NCBI RefSeq assembly: GCF_000321225.1
Contig: NW_004450467.1
Location: 1,856,791-1,920,790, forward strand
Origin: Odobenus rosmarus divergens
Taxonomy: Eukaryota; Chordata; Mammalia; Carnivora; Odobenidae
Length of the DNA stretch: 64,000 bases
Direction: 5' to 3'
A program made the position numbers and the translations under genes. Below are positions 1-11,745 of this stretch, piece by piece; within the stretch, counting starts at the first letter, position 1, and each line of letters opens with the position of its first letter. The notes beneath the pieces were generated by a model. It was not told the origin of the DNA. It saw only the letters and a program-made list of their open reading frames with translations, and made no database searches.

Positions 1-887
1 TTAAAGATCTTGTGGGTTCAGTGTTCAGTTACAATAACAGCCAAGATTGTTCCTTGTTTTCCTCATTATTCTCCTGGGTGGAGCTTGTTGTTAAGAGATA
101 CAAAGAAAAATAGCATCTTAAATAAATACAAAATTTGATACCATGGCTTATTTATATGTTCAGCTAGATCCTGACATCCCTAAACCTATTTTTTCTCCTT
201 ATTTAACAGAAATGGTGTGCTTTGTCCATGAACAACCAAACATCCAATATTCTTTGTGGTGATGCACCAATTTTTGAAAAAATTAATTGTTTTTATAATG
301 TGCAATGTTAAAATTTTTCAAATAATATAGAAAGATATAAAATAAATCTCCATCTCACTACCTAGTCCCACTGCTCAGTGTTTTATAGTCTTCTGCCAAC
401 AAATGTTTTTCATAAATGTTTTGATGTGTAAATCACATACCCCCATATATATGTATATAATCTATTTTCCTCCTGAGATAATTCTGTATCTACTACTGCC
501 TTGCACATCAGTGCATATATATTTGTCTAACTCATCTTAACAACCACACAATATTCTAGTTTAGAGATGTACCATAATTTATTTAACCAATCCCATAGTT
601 ATAGTTATTTAGCCAAATGTCCCCTCATAGGGGAGAGCTTTGTCTATTGCATCAAACTCACTTTAGAATCTGTGTTCTATTTGTTGTATAATAAATATGA
701 AAAAAATATGAAAATACTTCTTACATCATTTGTAGATATCCTTTAAAGATTAGTCAATGATTGGGAAGTGGTATAAAATTATTATTATGTTGCCAATGAT
801 TTGATGGTCCCTTCTTTGTCACTCACAAGAGAACATTTTCCATCTTTACACTTTAAGGATGTATTTTACAGTTTTAAAAATACTGTA
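1..887. other. Upstream flank with old L1M-like sequence, no gene
   Basis: AT-rich DNA. About 245-690 resembles the minus-strand 3' UTR of an old L1M element (wording such as aatctccatctcactacctag and accataatttatttaaccaatccc). No coding segment is supported. 1-244 shows nothing recognisable. Confidence 0.4.
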
Positions 888-1084
888 GGGGCGCCTGGGT
901 GGCTCAGTCAGTTAAGAGACTGACTCAGTTTCAGCTCAGGTCATAATCTCAGGGTTCTGGGATCCAACCCCACATTGGGCTCTATGCTCAGTGTAGAATC
1001 TGCTTGTCCCTCTCCCTCTGCTTCTCCCCCAGCTTGTGCACTTACTCTCTCTCTCAAATAAATACGTATAAAATCTTTAAAAAG
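888..1084 (+). mobile_element. CAN-SINE (tRNA-Lys-derived), plus strand
   Basis: Starts with ggggcgcctgggtggctcag and ends in a CT-rich stretch, aaataaata and an aaatctttaaaaa tail. Several box substitutions (catcctcaggg type changes) suggest moderate age. No clear target-site duplication seen. Confidence 0.9.
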
Positions 1085-1654
1085 ATATACAAATTTTCAG
1101 AATAGTAGAATATTACTAAAAACCTGAGAAGAAGAGTAAATACTAGGAAACCTGGTTTATATCTTGGGTTTTGAGTAGAATAATCAGGTTTCAAAATATT
1201 CTCTGCTTTCTATATAGCCCTCTTTTCTTAATCTTGGAAATGACTGTAGGAATTTAGTATTAAGTAAAGAAAGCCTGTCTGGCACATGCTTAGAATTCAG
1301 AGAATCTGGACCCAATTTACCCATGACCTTGTGAATTGCTGAAACACTTGCACTTTGAGACTGGAAGAGCTTATCAAATATTCATCAAGCATGAAGAGAC
1401 GCTTCCCTATACACAGACTGATGACAGCTGGGAATTGCAAGGAAAAATAAAATCCCCCAAGCAGGGTGGATATGCCCAGGAAAGGTTACTTAAAAAAGGA
1501 AAAATGGGGTTGGCATCAAAATAGTTTTCTGAAATGCCAGATGAAAGTTAAGCAAATCTTACAATTTTGTGAAACTATGTTATTTTTTACTGTTATTAAT
1601 TTTATGAAATGCATTATAAATTCTATTTAAATAAAAATTATCAAACATGTTGTT
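1085..1654. other. Unassigned intergenic DNA
   Basis: No gene or clear repeat seen. A 62-codon open frame at 1336-1524 has no splice context, homology or composition that would support it. Confidence 0.4.
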
Positions 1655-1835
1655 TGAAGTGCTTTGCATTAGCTCATTAAACCCTCAAAACAAGGTAGGT
1701 GTTATCCCTATTTGACAGATTGGGAAACTGAGAGAAGAGAAGTTGCCCAAGGTTGCAAAGCCCGGATGTGGTTAAGCCAGGATTCGAACCTTGGCCATGT
1801 GAGAACAAAACTTGCTCTCTTAACCACTACTCTAT
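1655..1835 (-). repeat. MIR SINE, minus strand
   Basis: Reads as reverse MIR: gggaaactgagagaagagaa, ttgcccaaggttgcaaagc, and gccaggattcgaacc (tRNA box B), ending in ctcttaaccacta. Confidence 0.8.
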
Positions 1836-1929
1836 TTTGACCATCATAAAAGATAAAGTGGAACTTTCCTCTTGCTGGTGCTAAATACAATCCTGTATAT
1901 TATATATAAAGCAAACAGAAGAAGAGCAC

Positions 1930-2965
1930 ATGAAGAGATTTCTATATCAATAGCCATTAGGGAAATGCAAATTAAAACCACAACGAGCTATTACTCCACG
2001 CTTATCAGAGTGGCTACAATAAAAAAAAAAAAAAAAAAGTAACACCAAATGCTGCCAGGGATGTGAGAAACTTGATTTCACACTTTGCTAGAAGGAATGT
2101 AAAATGGTAGAGTCACTCCAGAAAATACAGTGGTAGTTTCTTGAAAAACATGTCACTATCGTATGACCCAGCAACTGCATTTTTGGATATTTATCCCAAG
2201 GAAATAAAAACTTGCATTCATGCAAAAACCTGTACACAAATGTTTTTATTAGTAACAGCCAAAAACCAGAAGCAACCTAGATGTCTTTCATCAGGCGAAC
2301 GGTAGAACAAAATGTCATATAGCCATACCACGGGATACTACTCAGCAATAAAAAAGAACAGACTGTTGACACATGCATTCACTTGGCTGAATCTCCAGAG
2401 CATTATGCTGAGTGAAAAAAAGTTGATCCCAAGAGGTCACAGACCATGTGATTCCATTTATATAACATTCTCAAAAGGACAAAATTGCCGAGAGTTATGG
2501 AGGGATCGCGAGTGGGAGAGAAATGGGGGGGGAGTTGCTCACAAAAGGGCAGCTTGAGATTCTTTCAGTAAAAGAATTGTCCTCCATCGTTGCTGCAATA
2601 ATGTCAGCATCCTGGGTTGTATCATAGTTTTGTAGGATGTTTCCTTTAAGGGGGAACTGGGTAAAGGGAGCGTGGGATCTCTGTGCATCATTTCTTATAA
2701 CTGCATGTGAATCTCCAATTTTCCCAAAATAAAAAGTTTAAATAAGAAACAGGTAATGTGTTCCAGTTATGGGATGAGTAAGCCATGGGAGGAAAGGTGC
2801 AGCATAGGGAATATAGTCTGGGGTTATAATAGCATAATACGGTGACAGATGGTAATTACGCTGTGGTGAGCATAGCATATCCTATAGACTTGGCCAATCA
2901 CTATGTCATACACCTGAAACTAATGAAACATCCTTGTTGACTATCCTTCACTAATAATAATAAAA
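1930..2965 (+). mobile_element. L1 3' end, plus strand, truncated
   Basis: Contains the familiar end of L1 ORF2 and 3' UTR (atgcaaattaaaaccaca, acccagcaactgca, gggatactactcagcaataa, attatgctgagtg) and then a carnivore L1 3' terminus (tcatacacctgaaactaatg). The coding part is broken and the 5' end is missing. An 18-nt A-run at about 2021-2038 interrupts it. The open frame at 2312-2557 is part of this element. Confidence 0.8.
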
Positions 2966-4289
2966 GGAAATAAGTAATGTGTTGAAACCTAGAAAACCAT
3001 ATTTGTGTTCAAGGGCAATAAAAAGACAGGCTCAGATTTATCCCTCTAATATCTTTTACAGCAGATGGGGTGGGGTGATGGTGGGGCTTGAAGATATTCT
3101 TCAAATTAGAGTCTAAAAAAATAGAACTCATAAAAGCAAATGAAAAACAATATAATAAAATAAAGCAATGTTAAGACTAGACAGTGGATATTATGATGAT
3201 TACCTCAAAAAACCACATCTAAGGGACAGTAAAAGCATATTACCGAGAACATCCCCCCCCACCTCACTACCCAGATTAATGTTCGCTGCCCCCCATTTAG
3301 TCCTGGACCAGTCAAGTCCTTCTTACATTATAAAGTTGTTTTAGTTTTAGTAGTGCTTCCATATTCACTTCAAGTGCCCACTAATGGGATTTATACATTC
3401 TTCTCCAGGAGAAGCCGAGCTTTATGTTTTCATGAAAGCCTTTGAAGTACTAGAGTTTATTTGATTTTTTTAAAATATAATCAGTACAATTAAATTGAAT
3501 TGAATCTTCACTTTAGAAATATTTTCTATGGAAATAAGGGAGAAAGAAAAAAGAAATCCCTTTGGAAATGTTGCATCCCCTTCTGTACCAGTCAGAAAAT
3601 CAAAGCCATTTTGATAAGTTTTAATTGCTGCCTCACCCGCCTTGTTGCACTTTATTCAAAACCAGAATAACTTCCTGTTGTGTTGCCAGATGGCTGAAGT
3701 GATTTCATGGTGACATCGCCCACATGTGCTTTAATGAAGTCTAAACAGAACAGTTCCCATTTCTGGACTAAATAAGCACTCCTAAAATGCCTTCTGCTCT
3801 AGAATACAAGAAAGCCTTCTACACGTTTCGACGTGTCAAGTTTCTGGAGGCTTCTGGGAGGTAGCCATTCCCTTTACCTTTTCCTTGCATCTGGAGCCCT
3901 GATTACCAGCACTGACCTAGCACTGACTGCAGGATGGGACCCCCCCCCCCGCCCGCCGCCAGGAGCTTTCAAAACTACTGATGGCTCCCCCCCACCCCCC
4001 GCCCCGTCCCAGCCCTCAGGGAGGTGAAAGACTAGCTCCAATGTAGCCTGAGCCTCAGGAGTTTTTAAAGCTCCCAGAAGTTTCAAATGCGGCCTACGTC
4101 GAGAAGCACAAAGTTTCATGATTTTGATCAAATCTAAGGGCAACTTAATTTGCCATTTTTATCAACTCAATTCCTAGGCTAATGAAACTGCATTGTTGAA
4201 AAATGTCATTGGAATTCTAAATCGCACTTGGCATTCTGGTTCCAAGTTCTAAGTTCTCTCTTCAAGTGATCAGACAGCTCAGTTTTTAA
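2966..4289. other. Unassigned intergenic DNA with C-rich tracts
   Basis: Mostly unique-looking sequence. C-runs occur near 3251-3260 and in a poly(C)/GCC cluster at about 3939-4013, which explains the proline- and glycine-rich overlapping frames there. No gene supported. Confidence 0.4.
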
Positions 4290-4425
4290 TCAGTAAAATA
4301 GTTGTCTTGGTCTTGGTAATCATTCTGCAATGTATATGTATATCAAATCATCACATTATGCACTTTAAATATACACAGTTATACTTGTCAGTTATTCCTC
4401 AATAAAGTTAAAAAATTAAAACGCT
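4290..4425 (+). mobile_element. Short L1 3'-terminal fragment, plus strand
   Basis: ggtaatcattctgcaatgta, atcaaatcatcacattatg and tcagttattcctcaataaag match the carnivore L1 3' terminus pattern. Confidence 0.5.
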
Positions 4426-5904
4426 TCTAAGTTTTACTAGTAAAAAAAATTAGTAAATAGATATTGTGGCTTGGACATGCATGCGCAAACTGGAGGTCTC
4501 TGACACATAGCAGGTTGTAATTTGGCTGAAGCACAAATTGGAATGAGATGTGCTTCTAGGTTGGAGAGCAGGAGCATCCATGTCTCAATTCAGTTTTCTA
4601 GTACTCTGCTTGTTGCGGGGGTGCTCAGGGCATGACACCTTTTCTCCCAGTTAGAAACGGCCTCCAAGTGAGAAAGAACATGTTGATGACAGTGAAAAGA
4701 GCAATTGACTTTTGGTATGAAGATATACATCAATACATTCCATTGTAAAACATTCCCATGTTTACGTAACTCATGTGTCAACCTCCCCCCAACACACGCA
4801 TGCACGTATGTTCTCCACCATTTCTAAGAGCCTGTCATGTATCCACAGTATATTGGGGGGAAAAGAAATAGTTCATGTTTGTCCCCAAATCATTCAACAA
4901 TGTAGCTGTGGTTCCACTCTCCCCCTTCCCTCCCAAGGCTTCCAGCTTTTGTACTAAGCCTCTGTTCATTTGTAGCTGGTTGCTGCTGAAAACCTCAAGA
5001 GGACCTCTTAATCAACCCTTTCATTGTCATGCTTGTCAGAGGGGTGATTTGGGAGGAGGGCAAATGTCCATTTACTGTTCCCACCTTTGGTTTTCCAAAG
5101 TTGGAAAGTTTCTCATGGGGTACAACCTGAGCCCATGAGATTTCCTGAAGGTTTGCCACTAACTGGACGGAATTACAATTTAGGCAAAGGAACTTCAAGT
5201 AGGAGGCAAACTATGGCTGTTGTCAAGCTAAGGCAAAAAAAAAAAAATGAAATGAAATAATTCTCCTATAGCCTTCTCCTGGCACATTCCAGTTCTTGAC
5301 CTATCTTCCTTATGTCAGATCTACCTACTTATCTCTCTGTGCAGAAAAGCCTTTCTCCAATTCTTTACAGTACTGGAAAGACCTTTCCCTCCCTCTGAAA
5401 TAACTCTTTCCCCCAACCAGGGCTATCCATAGCACCCAAAACCCCCCAGAGTACATTTCCCAAAATGGATTTGCAGCATACATCCACTTCATTTACTCAA
5501 ATTCAACTATACGCTCCTCCTTTAAAAATAGCAAGCAGTGACAATTTGTATAGTGGAGGTGATGCTGCCTACTTTCTTCTTAAAAAGCTTTTGACCAAAA
5601 GTGTAAATGAGATGGGAAACATGAATCTGCATGCCCTTTATGGGTAGCATTTCTCCACGCTTCTCATTTCGCTGTGCTAAGGGTAATTCTGCTATTAGAT
5701 ATATGGGTTTTTCATACATCACGGTTCCTAAACACATGCCAATCGTTTATTCGGCATTCAGTTTAAGAAACACTATTCTTCTATTCCTGCAGAAAACATT
5801 GATATGGGCTTATTGGGTGACAAAATATCCATCTTCACTTCCTAACGGATTTTCAAGGGTAATGTTTATATGCAATTTTCTCTTTGGAAGTGCTGACTTT
5901 AGAC
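4426..5904. other. Unassigned intergenic DNA
   Basis: No gene, RNA gene or clear repeat recognised. Overlapping short frames on both strands (4590-5200, 5465-5942) have no supporting features. Confidence 0.35.
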
Positions 5905-6135
5905 CAGAGGTCAACAGACTTTTTATGCAAAAAGCCAGATAGTAATTATTTTAGGCTTAGCAGGCGATACGGTCTCTGTCCCAATTACTCAAGTCTGCTG
6001 TTATAATATGAAAGCCACTATAGACAAAATGTAGATGAATGGGTATGGCTGTGTTCCCATAAAACTTTATTTATAAAAACAGGTAGTGGCCCAGATTTTG
6101 TCCTTGAGTGCTAGCTTGCTAACTCCTGCTTTAGA
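5905..6135 (+). mobile_element. Ancient non-autonomous DNA-transposon-like repeat, copy 1
   Basis: Carries agaggtcaacagactttttatg, agccagatagtaattatttt, ggtctctgtcccaattactc and cataaaactttatttataaa, a widespread old mammalian repeat whose ends form imperfect inverted repeats. I am not certain of the family name. A second copy lies at 15765-15975 in the same orientation. Confidence 0.6.
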
Positions 6136-6490
6136 CAATAACCTCACGTAAAAGGCCACTTACGGGCATCTGCAGACTCATCCAGGTGGCCTCTGACAGG
6201 CAGAACAGTCCGGGGTTGGTTTGGGCACTCAAAGGCTCCCTGTCTTCGCAATCTTTGCACCAAAGTGAGGTGAAAGCCTTCATTCTCCCCAAGGCTAACC
6301 GTCTTTGTGAGTAACTGCAGAAACATGCTCAAACATACTCCTACACAGATACACCCACTTACATCCCCTCACACACATTCACACATTCTCCCAAGGACAA
6401 ACAATTCTCAGAGACAGACAATAGTCTACATCCACACTAAGGGAAAGAGACAGTTTCCTAGAAGCAACAAAATCTGCGCAGCTGCCCCAC

Positions 6491-6530
6491 ATTTAGAATG
6501 TGCTCTCACAGTGGAGAGCACATTCTAAAT
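6491..6530. repeat. Perfect 17-bp inverted repeat with 6-nt loop
   Basis: Left arm atttagaatgtgctctc (6491-6507), loop acagtg, right arm gagagcacattctaaat (6514-6530). The arms pair without mismatch and pairing does not extend into the flanks. Confidence 0.95.
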
Positions 6531-7066
6531 TACACCCCAGAGCAATTTCAAATGTTTTCTTCCCCTGGGCCATGCCAAGGGGCCTCGCTGGGCATAGAAA
6601 ATGCCATCCCTTATGATGCCTTTCCCAACAATACAGTCCTCAACCCCTTGGCTAATTGGACAACTGCCTGGGTTTTGAAATTACAGGTTTTTCTTTACTA
6701 TGCTCAAAGTTGCGCTCCCTGCTAATTGTCTCCGGAGGAGAGGAATTGTAGAAAAAGGTAGTTTGCTACCCTCATCTCCATCCTCCTCCCCTCCCGTGAG
6801 CCCCTAGAGGTCATAGCAGCAAGTGCATATGGTACTTCCAGTTACACCTAAGGATTTGGGGGTTGGTGGAGCTCTTAATAGATATTTTTGAAGAATGCCA
6901 AGGGCTTGCCGTGTTGATATTACAGAAGAATAGGGAGGATCCCTACCTCTGGGACAAGTGCCTGTAACTCTTTACAGCCGGTTTTCTTCATGGGGGTGGT
7001 ATGGGGTTTACACAGTACATTACACAGAAAGAACACCCCACCCTCTGCCCCGTCCTCCTTCACTTT
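6531..7066. other. Unassigned intergenic DNA
   Basis: Nothing recognised. A CA-rich stretch (about 6330-6410) lies just before it. Confidence 0.35.
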
Positions 7067-7257
7067 TTTAATAAAGATTTTATTAATTTATTTGAGAGAG
7101 AGAGAGAGAGAGATGGAGCAGGGAGAGGGGCAGAAGGAGAGGGAGAAACAGACCCCCCGCTGAGTCGGGAGCCTGATGCGGGGCTCCATCCCGGGACTCC
7201 ACGATCATGACCTGAGCCAAAGGCAGACGCTTAACCAACTGAGCCACCCAGGCGCCC
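7067..7257 (-). mobile_element. CAN-SINE, minus strand
   Basis: Full-length reverse copy: aaagattttatt tail, GA-rich body, ccgggactccacgatcatga, ending gccacccaggcgcccc. Similar flanks (ccttcactttt and cattcactttt) look like a slightly degraded target-site duplication. Open frames at 7001-7574 run through it. Confidence 0.95.
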
Positions 7258-8019
7258 CTCCTCATTCACTTTTATGGAAATTTGCTAAAAATATCTCTTC
7301 TTTCAGCCATACACAACCTCATCACCACTCTGTCTTTGTCTTAACTTCTTTCTCATCCCCTGTCCCCTCCATGTCACCCAGCCTCCCAGCTGAAAATGGT
7401 CACTGGGACTTGCACTCTTGCCCTGATGGCAGAACCAAGGCACTCATTGGCCACAGAGCGGGCAGCTCTGTGTTACCACCATTCCTCTCTTTTCTTTCTC
7501 TGCATAAGGGAAAGTCCACAAAACCCCCTAGGAAATACTACTGTTCTTCCTTTGTTTTTGGTTCTGGTGAATAACATTCTGCACGTATTGCATATATGGT
7601 TATGCTCTGTAGTTGTTAAATGTAGGATGGAAGGGTATTTTCTTATCTGACTAGATTTGAATTTCTTATAGCCTGATGCAGTATAAAGAACCTTTTACTT
7701 AATCAATTGTGTGTTTGGTTCAAAAAAAATAGTTTTTTTAATCTACCAACTCATTTAATAAATGCTTCCAAGCATTATTCTGTGAATGATGACAGCTATT
7801 CTCCATGTCCACAAATGAAAAAGGAAAAAAGCAGGTGTTTTTTTTTAATTTTTTATTTTTTATTTTTGGTTCCGTTGTATATTTTTATTACTCAGTTTCC
7901 CCTCTTGTACCTACCTACTCATGATGAACTACAGTACTGGTGTCACTGATTCCTTATCATATAAAATGCGTGTGTTTTAAATTAAAGCAGAAGAGACTAA
8001 GATCAGATTTTCTCCTTTT
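7258..8019. other. Unassigned intergenic DNA
   Basis: Open frames of 132, 84 and 80 codons occur (7176-7949), but the first begins in a SINE and none shows recognisable protein features. No gene called. Confidence 0.35.
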
Positions 8020-8960
8020 TTCACTTTTTAAATCAAATATTATTTTAATCTAAAATTGGCAAATGTCTATTACAAAATCCTGTAACATTACAAAAATATA
8101 AAAAGCAGAAAATAGTAGTAGAGTTGTCCCTTAATCCTACCCACCCTACCAAAAAAGCCAATATTTATAGTGAATACTCTTCCCAACTCCAACCTGTTTT
8201 ATTTGGTTTTTACTTGATAATATTTTATGGATATTATGGTAGATGATATTAGGTCCATCTACATCTGGTGCTCCTTTCTAAGGTGTTGTTTTCTGTGCGA
8301 AGATAACAAATTTTGTTTTGTTGATCTCGGGCATGGCGATTGACTAACTTTGGCCAAGGAAATGTGAGCAGATATGTATCATCTTCGAGCAAAAGCTTTA
8401 AAAGCTAGCTTGTACTTTCGACATGTCTCTCTTTACCCTCTTCCATGAGATCAGAAAATTTTATATAGAGGTTGTTCTATCATGCTGAGTTCTAGAGTTA
8501 AGATGATGTAGAGAAAATGATGTAGAGCTGATTTACAGTGAATATGTGAAGTGAGCAAGAGAAAGTCCTTTGAGATTTGGGAGTCATTTGTTATGGTAGC
8601 TTCAACCTGGCCTACCCTGACTGATACAAACACATTTACATATAAACACATATGGCTCTACACATTTTTTTAAGCAGGTGCATGGGATTGTATTCTTTGG
8701 ATCACCAGGTTGTATTTAATCAATTCCTACGTATACACATTCAAACTGTTACTATTTTTGACAATCTCAAATGAGAACATTTTTACATTTTTATTTTATG
8801 ACTGGCCTTCTATCCGAACTCCTTGATTACTAATAGTTTGTTGCCATTTGTTTCTATTGGATATTCTAGTTGCATAATTTATCAGTTCTAACATTGGAAT
8901 TTTTATCCCTTTTTCTTCAATATTTTATGCCTTTTATTTCATTCCCTTGTCAAAATGCTT
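8020..8960 (-). mobile_element. Old L1M-like 3' UTR split by another ancient repeat
   Basis: 8020-8245 and 8630-8960 resemble old L1 3' UTR in reverse. Between them, about 8245-8630 contains gcatggcgattgactaact, ggccaaggaaatgtgagcag and ctaccctgactgatacaaac, an old mammalian repeat I recognise but cannot name with certainty. The arrangement suggests the inner element inserted into the L1M. Confidence 0.4.
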
Positions 8961-9320
8961 AGGCTAGAATTTCTAGAACAATATAAAATATAGTTGAGGA
9001 AGTAGGCCGCCTACCTTATCGTGTTCCTATCTTTAATGAAGATACCACTGGTGTCTCATTATATCATGACAACTGTTATGTTGAAGAAGTAAGCTTCTAA
9101 TTATACTTTGCTATGGGATTGTTTTAGAGTTCATTAAGTTAAAATTCTATTTTGAGATAACTGGGGATTCAAAAGCAGTTGTAAAAAGTTATATAGGGAG
9201 ATCCACTGTACCCTTTCCCCGGTTTCCCCACTAGTAACATTTTGCAACACTCCAGCACAAGGTCACAACCAGGCTATACACATTGATACAGTTGCTCTCC
9301 TCCTCTGGTAGCCGTAGCCA
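8961..9320. repeat. Old L1M-like repeat fragment (about 9120-9310)
   Basis: attctattttgagataactg and gatccactgtaccctttcc match the same repeat found again at 49300-49460. 8961-9119 has nothing recognisable. Confidence 0.4.
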
Positions 9321-9337
9321 CATCTGCTTTTCCTTTT

Positions 9338-9513
9338 TTTAAAAGATTTTATTTATTTATTCATGAGAAACAAAGAGAGAGAGAGGCAGAGGCAGAGGGA
9401 GAAGCAGGCTCCCCGCGGAGCAGGGAGTCCAATGTGGGGCTCGATCCCAGGACCCCGGGATCATGACCTGAGCCGAAGGCAGATGCTTAACCGACTGAGC
9501 CACCCAGGCATCC
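9338..9513 (-). mobile_element. CAN-SINE, minus strand, perfect 17-bp target-site duplication
   Basis: The element is flanked by catctgcttttcctttt at 9321-9337 and 9514-9530 with no mismatch. Its body is close to consensus (gaccccgggatcatgacctg). Both point to recent insertion. Confidence 0.95.
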
Positions 9514-9530
9514 CATCTGCTTTTCCTTTT

Positions 9531-10735
9531 GATGTCTGCTGGGTATGTAGTGATGATACCTTCTGTTTCACTTCTGATATTTGTAATCTGTGTCTTCTCT
9601 CTTTGTCAGTTTTGCTGGAGGTTTGTTAATGTTGTTGATCTTTCAAAGAAATAGCCAATTTGTTTCATTGATTTTTCTCTTTGGTTTTTCTGTTTCGATT
9701 TCATTGATTTCTGCTCCTGCCTTTATTATTTCCTTCCTTCTGCTTGTTTGTGTTTATTTTGATCTTCTTTTTCTAGGTTTTTGAGGTGGGAGCTTAGATT
9801 ATTGATTTGAGAATTTTCCTCTTTTGTAATATATGCATTTTAGTGCTATGCTTCTTGCTTCTCAGCATGGCTTATCTGTGTCCTACAGATTTTGATTTGT
9901 TGTACAGTTGTTTCTTGAACACCTGGGGATGAGGTGCCCACCCACTGCACAGTCAAAAATCTGTGTATTTGACTCCCCCAAAACTTAACTAGTAGCCTAC
10001 TGTTGACTGGAATAACATAAACAATTTTTTAACACATATTATACATGTTACATGTATTATATACTGTATTTTTACAATAAAGTAAGCTAGAGAAAAGAAA
10101 ATGTTATTAAAAAATCATAAGGAAGAGAAAATATAATTACAATACCATGCTGTATTTATATAAAAAATCTGCATATAAATAGACCCATCCAGTTCTTATC
10201 TGTGTTGTTCCAGGGTTGACTGTATTTCCATTTTCATCTGCTTAAATGTATTTTTAAACTTCCTTCAAGACTTTTTCTTTGTTTCATGCATTATATATAA
10301 ATGTGCTGTTTGCTTTCCAAGTGTTTGGGTTTTCTTGTGATCATTCTATTGTTGATTTCTAGTTTGATTCCACTATGATTAACATGCTTTGTATAATTTC
10401 AATTTTTTTGTAATTTGTTGAAGTTTGTTTTATGGCCCAGGAGAGGTTTTGGCGTATATTCCGTGAGCACCTGCAAAGCATTGTTTATTTGCTGTGTTTT
10501 CGTGAGGTATTCTTTAAATATTGATTAGATCCTGTTGGTTGATGGTGTTGTTAAGTTCTCTTTATCCTTGCTGATTAGTATAGTTGTTCTAGCAAATGTT
10601 GAGTTTGTGTTGATATCGCCAACAAAAATTGTGTATTTGTTTCTTTCTCCTTTCGTTTCTATCCATTTTTGCTTCATATATTTTGGAGCTCTGTTCTTTG
10701 GTTCATACATATTAGGCTTTCACTGATACCTCCTG
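9531..10735 (-). mobile_element. L1 ORF2 fragment, minus strand, interrupted by a MITE
   Basis: Reverse L1 ORF2 (5' half) signatures: tttcaaagaaatagccaatt, ttgatttctagtttgattcc, ttatggcccaggagaggttt, gttgatggtgttgttaagtt. The L1 reading is continuous once 9905-10222 is removed. Frames are broken. Confidence 0.65.
9905..10222 (+). mobile_element. Tc1/mariner-type (Tigger-like) MITE with TA duplication
   Basis: Begins cagttgtttcttgaacacc and ends gttgttccagggttgactg, imperfect terminal inverted repeats, flanked on both sides by TA (9903-9904 and 10223-10224) within the L1. Interior includes actcccccaaaacttaacta and agtaagctagagaaaagaaa. No transposase is encoded. A reverse copy is at about 34129-34425. 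Confidence 0.75.
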
Positions 10736-11523
10736 GCTGGGAGTAGTAAAAGAGTGCTTTGTTTCTGCCCCCTACATGGTTTCTGTTGGCATCATGTTGT
10801 AATGGCTTCATTACCACTGGGAAGTACTGAAGTCCTGATTCTCTCCGAAACCTCCTTAGACAACACCTTGGGGAGGAGAGGAAATGCCACCTCTTTACTG
10901 CAGGGTGGGGATGGAATTCCATCCTCCCCAATCCATCCCCATTGACGTTGTGGGCAGTGGTGGGGAGGGTACTCATTATAGCCTGGTGAGTGTGGACTTC
11001 TAGGCTCTCCATACTACCTTTGCCATTTTGGGTGGTGATGTCATGGGGTCACAGTGTTTTCTGTGGTCTTTCACTGGAGTGTTTGTTTAGAAACTTTCTT
11101 TGTTGCTAGGCTACCCCTTTCCTGGTCCTCTGGACAGAGGGAGCAGCCTTCTCATGGGATTTTTTTTTTTTTTTGGTCTGCGTCTGTTGCCCTTTCCAGG
11201 TGCCAGCTTCTTAAGCTCTACTTGTGGGAAATAGGAAGCAAAAGAAATCCAGGGGGTTCATCATTGTGTAATTCCTGCCAGTCTTTTTCCTTCTCTCTAC
11301 CTTTCTGATACTCCTTATGATATAGATATAGATATAGATATAGATATAGATATAGATATAGATATAATCTATATGTATTCTAGGTGGGGTTTTTTTGTAT
11401 TTAGTGAAAGGAATAGGGGAAAGTACATTTACTCCATCTTCCCAGAAACAGAAGTCCAAGGAATTTTATTAGGAGTGAGTACTGAATGGTTCAGCTGCCT
11501 CTGTCTTGATGTACTAAAATGAA
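10736..11523. other. Probable old repeat DNA plus a hexamer microsatellite
   Basis: 10736-11280 (gggtggggatggaattccat, gtcatggggtcacagtg) resembles an old mammalian repeat but I cannot name it. 11320-11366 is about eight copies of TATAGA. The tyrosine/isoleucine-repeat frame at 11211-11459 (minus) is just this microsatellite. Confidence 0.4.
11320..11366 (+). repeat. (TATAGA)n microsatellite
   Basis: Uninterrupted hexamer array of roughly 46 bp. Confidence 0.9.
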
Positions 11524-11539
11524 GAGATCTCCTGATTTT

Positions 11540-11729
11540 TTTTTTTAAAGATTTTATTTATTTGAGAGAGAGAATGAGAGAGAGAGAGAGCATGAGAGGG
11601 GGGAGGGTCAGAGGGAGAAGCAGACTCCCCGCTGAGCAGGGAGCCCGATGTGGGACTCGATCCCAGGACTCCAGGATCATGACCTGAGCCGAAGGCAGAC
11701 GCTTAACCAACTGAGCCACCCAGGCGCCC
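11540..11729 (-). mobile_element. CAN-SINE, minus strand, perfect 16-bp target-site duplication
   Basis: Flanked by gagatctcctgatttt at 11524-11539 and 11730-11745. The near-consensus body (cgatcccaggactccaggat) suggests a young insertion. Confidence 0.95.
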
Positions 11730-11745
11730 GAGATCTCCTGATTTT

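Noticed and set aside
6491..6530. Hairpin as a microRNA gene
   Set aside because: Pairing stops at 17 bp with a 6-nt loop; too short for a usual pre-miRNA and flanks do not pair.
7176..7574. 132-codon plus-strand frame
   Set aside because: Starts inside a CAN-SINE and runs into unassigned DNA; no splice or protein support.
11211..11459. Minus-strand frame with a Tyr-Ile repeat
   Set aside because: Translation of the TATAGA microsatellite.
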